Source: an uncultured Methanobrevibacter sp. (GTDB lineage: Archaea; Methanobacteriota; Methanobacteria; Methanobacteriales; Methanobacteriaceae). From it: a DNA stretch of 12,033 nt. Each line of letters opens with the position of its first letter. Within the stretch, counting starts at the first letter, position 1. This document shows positions 5,927 through 12,033 of the stretch, one piece after another. The notes below the pieces were generated by a model. It saw only the letters and a list, made by a program, of their open reading frames with translations. It did no database searches and was not told where the DNA came from. The DNA lies in NCBI GenBank assembly GCA_946611495.1, contig CAMODR010000012.1, positions 1-12,033 on the forward strand, read 5' to 3'. Position numbers and translations under genes: made by a program.

Positions 5927-7135
5927 TTATTCTAAAAGCAATTTAAGCAAATTGCAGCCAGTAAGCTTACCAAGAGCTCCATCCTTAACGCTGTCCTCAT
6001 CATAGACTAAAACATCATCTGCTTCGTCTTTTGTTGAGTATATTGCAATAGGAACCATATCTCTTGTATGAGTGCCTACATCGATTGGAGTTGGATGATC
6101 TGGCAATACAGCTATTTTAAAGTCACCATATTTAGGAAGAGCTTCCATTAAAGGAGCCAATATATGCTTGTCAATATTTTCAATTCCTCTAACCTTTTCC
6201 TTTAGGTTTTTAGCATGCCCTGCTTCATCTGGTGCTTCAATGTGAACAATAACAATATCATTATCCTCTAATGCATTAACTGCATATTCTCCTTTAGCCT
6301 TATAGTCTGTATCAAAGAATGCTGTTGCTCCAGGAACATCTAAATTAGTGCATCCTGTGCACACTCCTAAACCTTTGATAAGGTCTACACCAGTGATTAC
6401 AGCTCCCTTAAGTCCATAAGTGTCCTTCATGCTTGGCATTGCAGGCATTGTTCCTTGACCCCAGAACCAAACCATGTTTGAAGGCTCTTTGCCCTCTTCT
6501 ATTCTTTTTTGGTTTACAGGATGATTTGACAAAGCCTCTTTGGATTCAATCATTATTGCCTTTATCTCATCTGCAAATGAATCAAATTCAAGCTTGTCTG
6601 CTATTTCCTCACCTACAAAATCATGTGGAGGAACCATAGCCAATTTAGCTAATTTTTCTGCATTTTCCTTATCGTTATATACAAATAAGTGTCTGTAGCT
6701 AACTCCTGGGTAGAACTTGCCCTTAAAGTCAGGATACTTGTCATTAAAGTATTCATTTAAGTATTCCATAAGTTCTGCAGCTTCTGGAGATGTGATATGT
6801 CCTGCATTAGAGCTTGCCATAAGTCCATCCTTTTCAGTTATTGTATTGCAACGGAATATAACATCTCCCTCTTTGGTTTCAACACCCATGCTTGCAGCTT
6901 CTAAAGGTCCACGGCCAGTATAGTATTCAAGAGGGTCGTAACCGAATATGCTCATATTAGCCACATCAGATCCTGGTGGCAATGTTTCAGGAACATTTTG
7001 GATTAATCCAGTACGTCCTTCCTTAGCTATTCTATCTAAAACAGGTTTGTCTGCTACTTTAAGTGGAGTTTTTCCATCTATTTCTTCTATAGGATAATCA
7101 CTAGCTCCATCTTCGATAACAATTACATATTTCAT
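5927..7135 (-). CDS. apgM: Cofactor-independent phosphoglycerate mutase family protein; possible homoserine kinase
   Basis: 402 aa, full length for the archaeal family within the alkaline-phosphatase superfamily. Metal- and phosphate-site motifs are all present: IEDGASD (7-13), PPGSDVANMSIFGYDP (53-68) with the likely phospho-accepting Ser56, TGRGPLEA (73-80), HIEAPDEAGH (298-307), LPDHPTPI (344-351) and GTHTR (354-358). Classic members interconvert 3- and 2-phosphoglycerate in glycolysis/gluconeogenesis. However, the gene lies 280 bases behind hom on the same strand. A related subfamily found next to threonine genes (TIGR02535, 'proposed homoserine kinase', as I recall it) has been suggested to phosphorylate homoserine in organisms lacking GHMP-type ThrB. 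Sequence alone does not decide between the two roles. AGGAG lies seven bases before the ATG. A 33-bp direct repeat precedes the gene. Confidence 0.88.
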   Translation of the reverse strand: MKYVIVIEDGASDYPIEEIDGKTPLKVADKPVLDRIAKEGRTGLIQNVPETLPPGSDVANMSIFGYDPLEYYTGRGPLEAASMGVETKEGDVIFRCNTITEKDGLMASSNAGHITSPEAAELMEYLNEYFNDKYPDFKGKFYPGVSYRHLFVYNDKENAEKLAKLAMVPPHDFVGEEIADKLEFDSFADEIKAIMIESKEALSNHPVNQKRIEEGKEPSNMVWFWGQGTMPAMPSMKDTYGLKGAVITGVDLIKGLGVCTGCTNLDVPGATAFFDTDYKAKGEYAVNALEDNDIVIVHIEAPDEAGHAKNLKEKVRGIENIDKHILAPLMEALPKYGDFKIAVLPDHPTPIDVGTHTRDMVPIAIYSTKDEADDVLVYDEDSVKDGALGKLTGCNLLKLLLE

Positions 7136-7162
7136 ATAAAAACTCCTATTTTCTTAAATTTG

Positions 7163-7250
7163 TTGTTGATTTTGAATAATAATCTTTAATAATCTAATTT
7201 TGGTTTTTATTTAGATTTTGTTGATTTTGAATAATAATCTTTAATAATCT
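7163..7250. repeat. 33-bp exact direct repeat upstream of the apgM-like gene
   Basis: Two identical 33-base copies at 7163-7195 and 7218-7250 (beginning TTGTTGATTTTGAATAATAA, ending TTTAATAATCT) are separated by 22 bases of unrelated A+T-rich sequence. The nearer copy ends 28 bases from the start codon. It lies in the leader or promoter of the minus-strand gene, so a duplicated promoter or regulator site is possible. Confidence 0.9.
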
Positions 7251-7415
7251 TAAAATAATTGAATAAATATTATAATTTAATTAATTTCCTTTTTAAGAGT
7301 TTAAAATCCTTAAAAAATCTATAATTTAAAATTTTATCTTTAAAAATAAGTTAATAAAATAAATTATCAGATTCTAAAACTTTTAAAAAAAGAAAAATAA
7401 AGAAATAAAGAATAA

Positions 7416-8432
7416 TTACTTATTCCTTATTATATTGATTAAATCTGTAAGCATAGCGGAAGCAGTTTCCAAGGATCCTGCACCTTTGCCCATTACAGTA
7501 ATGTCATCTGCCAAGTCTGTTGTGACAGTTGCAAGGTTTAATGTACCATCGATTGCAAATGGACTGTTTTTCTTAACAAGTCTTGGAGATACTTTCAATT
7601 GTTTCTTAGACACTTCACCAATTAGCTTTACATAATATCCTTCTTCTTTAGCAAGGTTAATAGCTTCAAGTGAAACGTCAGATATGCCTCTAACTTCAAC
7701 ATCATCATATGTTGCATCGATTCCTAATACTGAATTAGCTAAAATGACCACTTTACAAGCTGCATCAATACCTTCAACGTCTTGTGTAGGATCAGTTTCA
7801 GCAATTCCTAACTGTTGAGACTCTGCTAAAGTGTTTTCATAGGTCATGCCTTCAGTAGTCATTCTTGATAGGATATAGTTAGTGGTACCATTCAATATTC
7901 CTTTTATTGAGCTGATTCCACAGCTTGCTAAAGTATCTTGACATAAGTTGATAATTGGCATTGCACCGCCAACAGATGCTTCAAACTTAAAGTCAACGCC
8001 TGCCTTCTCTTTAGCTTCGATAATTTCCTTATAGAATAAAGCTAAATGTCCCTTATTAGAGGTCACTACATCTTTTCCGTCAGCAAATGCCTTTAATGTC
8101 AAGGATTTTGCAGGTTCAGCATCAACGATGTTTGTTGGAGTTGCTTCAATCAAGCAATCATAGTCAACAGCATCTAAAATGTCAATTCCAGAAATTTCAC
8201 TACCATATTCTGGATAATTCTTAAGCTTTCCACTTTCTTCTTTAGTTTTAAGGAGCAATTCTTCATCAAGGCCATCTTGGCAGATTGCAGAAGTGGATGA
8301 GTCACCAGCTGCCACAATTTTTAGGCTTACGCCAAATTTGTCCTTAATCATTTCCTTTTTCATAGATATTGCACGTGCAACACCTTGGCCTACAGCACCG
8401 AAACCTAATATTACAAGTTTGCATTCGTCCAT
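7416..8432 (-). CDS. hom: Homoserine dehydrogenase
   Basis: 338 aa. It reduces aspartate semialdehyde to homoserine with NAD(P)H, the branch point to threonine and methionine. The Rossmann motif LGFGAVGQG is at 9-17. Catalytic-domain motifs are TSNKGHLAL (124-132, Lys127), [11 protein letters not shown] (151-161), [11 protein letters not shown] (181-191) and [14 protein letters not shown] (214-227). In the last, Asp223 and Lys227 have the spacing of the catalytic Asp/Lys pair known from yeast homoserine dehydrogenase. The protein ends soon after the catalytic domain and lacks the C-terminal ACT domain of many bacterial enzymes. An ACT protein is instead encoded 11 bases upstream on the same strand, the two almost certainly co-transcribed. 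AAGGAGG six bases before the ATG is a near-ideal ribosome-binding site. Confidence 0.95.
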   Translation of the reverse strand: MDECKLVILGFGAVGQGVARAISMKKEMIKDKFGVSLKIVAAGDSSTSAICQDGLDEELLLKTKEESGKLKNYPEYGSEISGIDILDAVDYDCLIEATPTNIVDAEPAKSLTLKAFADGKDVVTSNKGHLALFYKEIIEAKEKAGVDFKFEASVGGAMPIINLCQDTLASCGISSIKGILNGTTNYILSRMTTEGMTYENTLAESQQLGIAETDPTQDVEGIDAACKVVILANSVLGIDATYDDVEVRGISDVSLEAINLAKEEGYYVKLIGEVSKKQLKVSPRLVKKNSPFAIDGTLNLATVTTDLADDITVMGKGAGSLETASAMLTDLINIIRNK

Positions 8433-8443
8433 ATAAATCCTCC

Positions 8444-8929
8444 TTAAACTTCGTCAATAACTAAAAAGTCCTTCTCTTTAGCTATTTCCATAACCTTGTC
8501 ATAAGCTATTTCCCTTTTTCCAACATCAAGCTCAATGGTAAGTAAAGCGGTAGACTTAAGTTCACCATCTAATTTTAATTGCAAATCACTGACAACAAGA
8601 CCATCTACAGCATTTATTTTATCTACGCTGTCTCTTAAGTCAGTGTCTATGATGTGTCCATAAAGGATTGTGCTTAATTTTTCCTTCTTAATGGTGTCAT
8701 CAACTTCAATAAGATTTACGCCCATTTCCTTAAACTTATCAGTCACTGCCTGTAAGTTTTCTCTTTCTCCTTCAAGAGTAATTTGCACTGGCACTTTTCC
8801 TTCTTCAGCTTTTATTTCTCTTTTATGGACGATGGTTACTAAATTAGCTCCAAGTTCACCAATAGGGCTTAAGATAGAAACTAATTGTCCAGGAACATCT
8901 AATATCTCAAGAATTAAGTTCATTCTCAT
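8444..8929 (-). CDS. ACT-domain protein, likely regulatory partner of homoserine dehydrogenase
   Basis: 161 aa with no catalytic domain. Residues 3-80 form a clear ACT domain: [19 protein letters not shown], then [13 protein letters not shown], where the DxPGxL turn and GAN mark the usual effector-binding edge. Residues about 84-161 ([19 protein letters not shown] and onward) look like a second, weaker ACT-like half. ACT domains bind amino acids. Because hom starts 11 bases downstream and lacks its own ACT domain, this protein probably gives the dehydrogenase feedback sensing, most likely of threonine (inference). The first ATG (8927-8929) is chosen because GAGGG lies five bases upstream; the ATG two codons later is too distant from it. 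A duplicated ~30-bp segment lies directly upstream. Confidence 0.85.
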   Translation of the reverse strand: MRMNLILEILDVPGQLVSILSPIGELGANLVTIVHKREIKAEEGKVPVQITLEGERENLQAVTDKFKEMGVNLIEVDDTIKKEKLSTILYGHIIDTDLRDSVDKINAVDGLVVSDLQLKLDGELKSTALLTIELDVGKREIAYDKVMEIAKEKDFLVIDEV

Positions 8930-8943
8930 AATATCCCTCTATG

Positions 8944-9004
8944 CTTTACTAAATTAGAAATTTTAATTAATTCCTTTACTAAATTAGAAATTTTTAATCA
9001 ATTC
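8944..9004. repeat. Tandem duplication of a 30/31-bp unit before the ACT-domain gene
   Basis: Copy 1 (8944-8973) and copy 2 (8974-9004) both read CTTTACTAAATTAGAAATTT followed by AATYAATTC, differing by one inserted T and one substitution. The array lies in the 105-base gap between the GatC stop and the ACT start, ending 15 bases from the ATG. Confidence 0.88.
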
Positions 9005-9034
9005 CATTCATTTAAAAATACAGATTTTTTGTGA

Positions 9035-9250
9035 TTAGTTAATCCAATCTGCTCTTTTTACAATAACATTACCATCTTTATCGGTTCTTGCGTTTCTTAC
9101 GATCTTGCTTGAATCTTTCTCTTCAGATTCATCTTCACGATTAAGATTGAGATTGTCAGTAATGTAATAGGTTCCTTCAAGTTCAGGAACTTGGTCTAAA
9201 GTTTTTGAAAATTCTTCTAATATCTTTTCTGCATCTTTTTCAATTGCCAT
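9035..9250 (-). CDS. gatC: Archaeal GatC, small subunit of tRNA-dependent amidotransferase
   Basis: 71 aa. GatC is the small subunit that links GatA and GatB in the GatCAB enzyme, which amidates Asp-tRNA(Asn) and/or Glu-tRNA(Gln). The N-terminal helix (DAEKILEEFSKTLDQVPEL), then ETYY-like EGTYYITDNLNLNRED, then NARTDKDGNVIVKRADW match what I recall of archaeal GatC, in which the belt ends in a short Asp/Gly-rich tail. It is shorter than bacterial GatC (about 95 aa). gatA and gatB are not in the window. The gene is instead flanked by asnB and the ACT/hom pair. From memory Methanothermobacter has this same order, which supports the call. GGAGA lies six bases before the ATG. An 8-bp A/T inverted repeat (9265-9281) sits just upstream. 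Confidence 0.75.
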   Translation of the reverse strand: MAIEKDAEKILEEFSKTLDQVPELEGTYYITDNLNLNREDESEEKDSSKIVRNARTDKDGNVIVKRADWIN

Positions 9251-9454
9251 AAATATTCTCCAATAAGTTTTTAAAAAACTTTTAAATATTATTATAGTTG
9301 AATTTAAGTTTTAATTGATTTTAAAAATTTATTAAATAATTTAAAAGTTTATATTATAATAATATATATTAATCAATATTAATATACTTTTATGAAGTTT
9401 TAAGTAGTTTTATTAATTTTTTTTAAAAAATAGTTAAAATAGAATAAATAAAGT

Positions 9455-9475
9455 AAAATAAATAAATAAATAAAA
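9455..9475. repeat. AAAT tetranucleotide repeat behind asnB
   Basis: Four AAAT-type units lie 19-39 bases past the asnB stop. On the minus strand this reads as repeated TTTA and may form part of the T-rich termination region of asnB. Such a run is easily produced by slippage. Confidence 0.6.
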
Positions 9476-9493
9476 ATGAAATCTGTTAAAACA

Positions 9494-11179
9494 TTAATTT
9501 TCCTTTAATGATTCAACAAATGCATCAATATCAAAATCCTTAAGGATCTTTTTCTTAAGTTTCTTGTTTATTCCAGAACCATACTGAGCAGCCTTTTTAG
9601 GCCTAAGGGCTATATATTCAGGAACTCCAATGTCCAGAGCAAGATCTCTTATTATATGTTTTCTTAAAAGGTCTTCATTGTTTTTTATCTTGAACTTTCC
9701 TGGAATGTCCAATGCAAGGTTTATGACTTCCTTATCCAAGAAAGGAACTCTTAACTCAACACCATTTGCCATGGAAACTGCATCATCCCTTTCAAGATTA
9801 ACATGATAAAGGTTTGCAATGTCATGATAAATTTCTTCATCCAAGTTGAAATAGGCATCAAATAATGTATTGTCTTCAAAATGCTTCAGGTATCTGTTAT
9901 ATCCTCCAAAGAGCTCATCAGCCCCTTGACCAGATAATGCAACCTTGATTCCATCCTCATGAATAGCCTTAGTTGCAAGATATATTGTCATTCCAACACC
10001 TAGCTTCATGATGTTTGCATCTTCTATTGCGGTTAAAACATCCTCTACACTATTCCTAATGATTTCTTCGTCAATGATGACTGTTTTTAGCTCAAGCCCT
10101 AAGTCTTCAGCTATTCTTTTGCTGAAACTAATGTCCTGTGAGTTTTCAAGGCCTACTGCATATAGCTTAATATGGAGTGGCTTAAGATTTTCATCTTTTT
10201 CTCTTTTTTCGGCTATATCCTTAAGAATCACAGCCAATATTGTGCTGTCAACCCCTCCTGAAAATATAAGTCCAATATTGACTATATTTTCAACCCTTTT
10301 TTCCACTGCAGAGTATATGTCATCCCTTAGAAGTTCCTTATAAACATCATAGCTATCCTTGATGTCCAGATAGTCCTTATATTCATTATAGGATGATTTA
10401 AGCATTTTAAAGTCTGTATTTATAATCTTATTAATAAGGTCATCTTCCAAGTCAATTTCATTAAAGTTATATAATATAGACCCTGGCTTTAGGTTCTTTA
10501 TCTCATTGTCATTAAATCCTGCTTTCCATAGGGCCTTTCTCTCAGATGCAAATCCCTTAAGGTCATCTTTGATTCCATAAAACATAGGCTTTACGCCAAT
10601 TGGGTCTCTTGATACAATCAAGTCATTATAATCCTTATCATAAATTGCAAATGAATAATCCCCGTCTAATTGTCTGATTATGACTTTGACTGCTTTCAAA
10701 AGATAATTATCGTTTATTTTCTCATCATTCTTAATTATATCATAATGGTATTTTACTAAATGGGCCAATAATTGGCTATCGCTTTTTGATTTTTTGTAAG
10801 AATCACTCTTGCTCTGTTTTTCTTTAAGAAAACTTTCAATCTTATTGAAATTATATATTTCTCCATTAAATATGAATACAAGATTATTTAATATGATAGG
10901 CTGTCTGTTTTCCTCAAGATTGTCTCTAAGTTCATTGTTTTCATTAATAAGATTAAAAATAGATAGAAGACTATGGCCTAAGCCTATTGTGTAGCAGGAT
11001 TTTGAATCATCAGCAGGACTATTTTCCAAATCAAAATTCTTATCACAAAGGGTCTCACTAGATTCATTGTCAAATAAGTAGTATCCACTTGAGTCCATTC
11101 CCCTATGTCTTGTTGATTCCATCATGGAAAATAGCAGTTTTTTATTAAAATTTCCAACTAGACCTATACAGCCACACAT
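9494..11179 (-). CDS. asnB: Asparagine synthetase (glutamine-hydrolysing)
   Basis: 561 aa. It makes asparagine from aspartate, glutamine and ATP in the cytoplasm. The N-terminal Ntn glutaminase domain starts with the nucleophile Cys2 (MCGCIGLVGN) and shows RHRGMDSSG (24-32, with Met where Pro is usual), NGEIYN (105-110), LDGDYSFAIYD (171-181) and RDPIGVKPMFYG (191-202). The synthetase domain has the PP-loop FSGGVDST (306-313), SGQGADELFGGYNRY (416-430), VELRVPFLD, and KKAAQYGSG near the C-terminus. All key residues are present, so it should be active. AAGGTGA four bases before the ATG gives a good ribosome-binding site. The gene leads a same-strand row with gatC, the ACT gene, hom and the apgM-like gene. 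However, a 243-base gap to gatC and T-rich runs after the stop make a single operon uncertain. The close relative AsnB/AsnO of other pathways is less likely. Confidence 0.93.
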   Translation of the reverse strand: MCGCIGLVGNFNKKLLFSMMESTRHRGMDSSGYYLFDNESSETLCDKNFDLENSPADDSKSCYTIGLGHSLLSIFNLINENNELRDNLEENRQPIILNNLVFIFNGEIYNFNKIESFLKEKQSKSDSYKKSKSDSQLLAHLVKYHYDIIKNDEKINDNYLLKAVKVIIRQLDGDYSFAIYDKDYNDLIVSRDPIGVKPMFYGIKDDLKGFASERKALWKAGFNDNEIKNLKPGSILYNFNEIDLEDDLINKIINTDFKMLKSSYNEYKDYLDIKDSYDVYKELLRDDIYSAVEKRVENIVNIGLIFSGGVDSTILAVILKDIAEKREKDENLKPLHIKLYAVGLENSQDISFSKRIAEDLGLELKTVIIDEEIIRNSVEDVLTAIEDANIMKLGVGMTIYLATKAIHEDGIKVALSGQGADELFGGYNRYLKHFEDNTLFDAYFNLDEEIYHDIANLYHVNLERDDAVSMANGVELRVPFLDKEVINLALDIPGKFKIKNNEDLLRKHIIRDLALDIGVPEYIALRPKKAAQYGSGINKKLKKKILKDFDIDAFVESLKEN

Positions 11180-11463
11180 AAGTTCACCTTAATGTTAATT
11201 AGTTTTCATTTAATTGATTTTCTATTCAATTTAATTAATGTTTTTTGAATTGATTATATTTTAATTATAGGTTATTTTATTTTAATCATATGTTTTTTGT
11301 TTTGATATTTTAATCAATAATATTTAGTATTATCTGATATTGTGTTTATCATTTCAAATGTTATTCTTTATTGTTGTTTTTTTAAAATAAAAAATATTTC
11401 AATATTAAATTTAATTATCATTTATTATTTTTATTTTAATTATTTTTATAATTAATTAATCTT

Positions 11464-11520
11464 ATCCATTAATTTAATGGATTATTTTTTTTAATTAAAT
11501 ATTAAAAATATTAATGGATT
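11464..11520. promoter_or_regulatory. Candidate operator: inverted repeat plus half-site
   Basis: ATCCATTAA and TTAATGGAT form a perfect 9-bp inverted repeat around one base (11464-11482). TTAATGGATT (11474-11483) recurs exactly at 11511-11520, 37 bases on. The half-site ends 20 bases before the TATA box at 11541. The layout fits a dimeric regulator acting on the TM2-like gene or on asnB. A T8 run follows the palindrome, so a terminator of an unseen short plus-strand RNA is an alternative. Confidence 0.4.
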
Positions 11521-11534
11521 TATAGTATTTTAGC

Positions 11535-11564
11535 AAAAGGTATATAAATAAAAAGATTTATATA
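11535..11564 (+). promoter_or_regulatory. BRE/TATA promoter of the TM2-like gene, possibly double
   Basis: AAAAGG directly before TATATAAA (11541-11548) looks like a BRE plus TATA box. A second TTTATATA follows at 11557-11564. Transcript starts near 11570 and/or 11588 would leave a leader of about 50-68 bases. Confidence 0.5.
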
Positions 11565-11637
11565 TTTAGGTATACAAAAATATTTTTGTAAATGTAATAA
11601 AATTTACTTTTTTATTATAAATTTATAGGTGTACAAT

Positions 11638-11904
11638 ATGGCAAAGAAAAATACATGGATTGCAATGATCCTATCCTTAATAGTTCCAGGATTAGGATTA
11701 GCATATGATGGAGTATATAAAAAGTTTATAGCTTATTTTGTTTTAGGCGCTATTTTCGCTCTCCTTTGGTGGAATATGGGCATGCCTTTAGATCCTGAAG
11801 TTAACAATACTGGTTTCTGTTGTTATTTAGCATATATCATTGTATGGATATTTGGTTTATACGACACTTTAAGAACCACTATGGATCTTAACAGAGGATT
11901 ATAA
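11638..11904 (+). CDS. Small TM2-like integral membrane protein
   Basis: 88 aa, function unknown. The N-terminal KKNTWIAMILSLIVPGLGLA, followed by YDGVYKKFIAYFVLGAIFAL, fits the TM2 domain pattern: a first helix ending in PGLG, a short polar turn with Y-x-G, then a second helix. A third hydrophobic stretch (about 60-75, CCYLAYIIVWIFGLYD) suggests three membrane segments. There is no signal peptide or other domain. ATG 11638 is chosen because AGGTG (11627-11631) lies six bases upstream. The in-frame GTG at 11629 is part of that site and is rejected as a start. The gene is divergent from asnB, with its own promoter and a hairpin terminator, so it is probably a single-gene unit. Confidence 0.8.
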   Translation: MAKKNTWIAMILSLIVPGLGLAYDGVYKKFIAYFVLGAIFALLWWNMGMPLDPEVNNTGFCCYLAYIIVWIFGLYDTLRTTMDLNRGL

Positions 11905-11907
11905 GCA

Positions 11908-11935
11908 AATAATATTTTTTAAATATTATTTTTTT
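11908..11935 (+). terminator. Hairpin plus T-run terminator of the TM2-like gene
   Basis: Three bases past the TAA stop, AATAATATTT and AAATATTATT form a perfect 10-bp stem with a 3-base T loop. A T run follows immediately, and another T9 lies close behind. Confidence 0.6.
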
Positions 11936-11980
11936 AAACTTTTTTTTTAATTTTTATTTTTTATTATTAATTTACTATTT

Positions 11981-12033
11981 TTAACTATTTTTTAACAACT
12001 TTTAACTATTTTTTAACAACTTTTAACTATTTT
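11981..12033. repeat. 21-bp tandem repeat at the right edge of the window
   Basis: Two identical 21-base units at 11981-12001 and 12002-12022 are followed by half of a third (12023-12033) that runs into the window end. Each reads TTAACTATTTTTTAACAACT plus one T. The array may continue beyond the window. Units directly abut without spacers, so it is not CRISPR. Confidence 0.88.

Larger units (their letters stand above)
11180..11637. other. Divergent A+T-rich spacer between asnB and the TM2-like gene
   Basis: About 458 bases without a credible ORF. It holds the promoters of both flanking genes, a G/C-containing inverted repeat (11464-11482) with a repeated half-site (11511-11520), and two TATA-like boxes for the plus-strand gene (11541-11548, 11557-11564). 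No clear TATA box was identified for asnB. Confidence 0.55.

Noticed and set aside
8670..8957. Plus-strand ORF of 95 codons over the ACT-domain gene
   Set aside because: It is the complement of a conserved ACT domain, with no ribosome-binding site that fits.
9265..9281. AAGTTTTT/AAAAACTT inverted repeat before gatC
   Set aside because: Almost pure A/T runs, easily expected by chance here, and a one-base centre makes a weak hairpin.
10008..10343. Plus-strand ORF of 111 codons inside asnB
   Set aside because: The minus frame encodes the conserved synthetase domain with the PP-loop; the plus ORF resembles no protein and is hydrophobic in the way complements of coding DNA often are.

Overview
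The window looks like chromosomal DNA of a methanogenic archaeon of the order Methanobacteriales, most likely Methanobrevibacter. The DNA is very A+T-rich, with long A+T-rich spacers. Shine-Dalgarno sites are of the GGTGA/GGAGG type, promoters have archaeal TATA boxes, and transcripts seem to end in oligo-T. The gene content fits too: an archaeal-type cofactor-independent phosphoglycerate mutase, a very short archaeal GatC, and a homoserine dehydrogenase with its ACT domain on a separate gene. Genus assignment is inference; no rRNA or marker gene is present.

Layout. (1) 1-605, minus: N-terminal part of a membrane protein with two zinc ribbons, running off the left edge. (2) 851-2925, minus: an accessory-looking block of an XRE-type HTH regulator, an ImmA/IrrE-type (M78) metallopeptidase and a PIN-domain protein whose first catalytic Asp appears to be Asn. 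A 47-bp tandem repeat lies directly behind the peptidase gene and resembles its 3' end. (3) 3462-4196, plus: an unusual fusion of an Mrr N-terminal winged helix, a His-rich segment and a SHOCT domain, with no nuclease domain. (4) 4296-5498, minus: a TPR protein ending in a cold-shock-like OB fold, starting at TTG. (5) 5927-11179, minus: an aspartate-family amino-acid block in the order asnB, gatC, ACT-domain gene, hom, apgM-like. (6) 11638-11904, plus: a small TM2-like membrane protein with a clear promoter and terminator.

How the genes fit together. The block at 5927-11179 handles aspartate-derived metabolism. AsnB makes free asparagine. GatC is the small subunit of the GatCAB amidotransferase that makes Asn-tRNA and/or Gln-tRNA. 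Hom, with a detached ACT protein as its likely allosteric partner, makes homoserine. The phosphoglycerate-mutase-like enzyme beside hom is a good candidate for a non-orthologous homoserine kinase. The block at 851-2925 has the composition of a protease-controlled repressor module with a possible RNase effector, so a toxin-antitoxin, mobile-element or defence role is plausible but unproven.

A recurring oddity is short tandem or direct duplication in the spacers: units of 9, 21, about 30, 33 and 47 bp at five places. No CRISPR array, tRNA, rRNA, transposase or integrase was seen.
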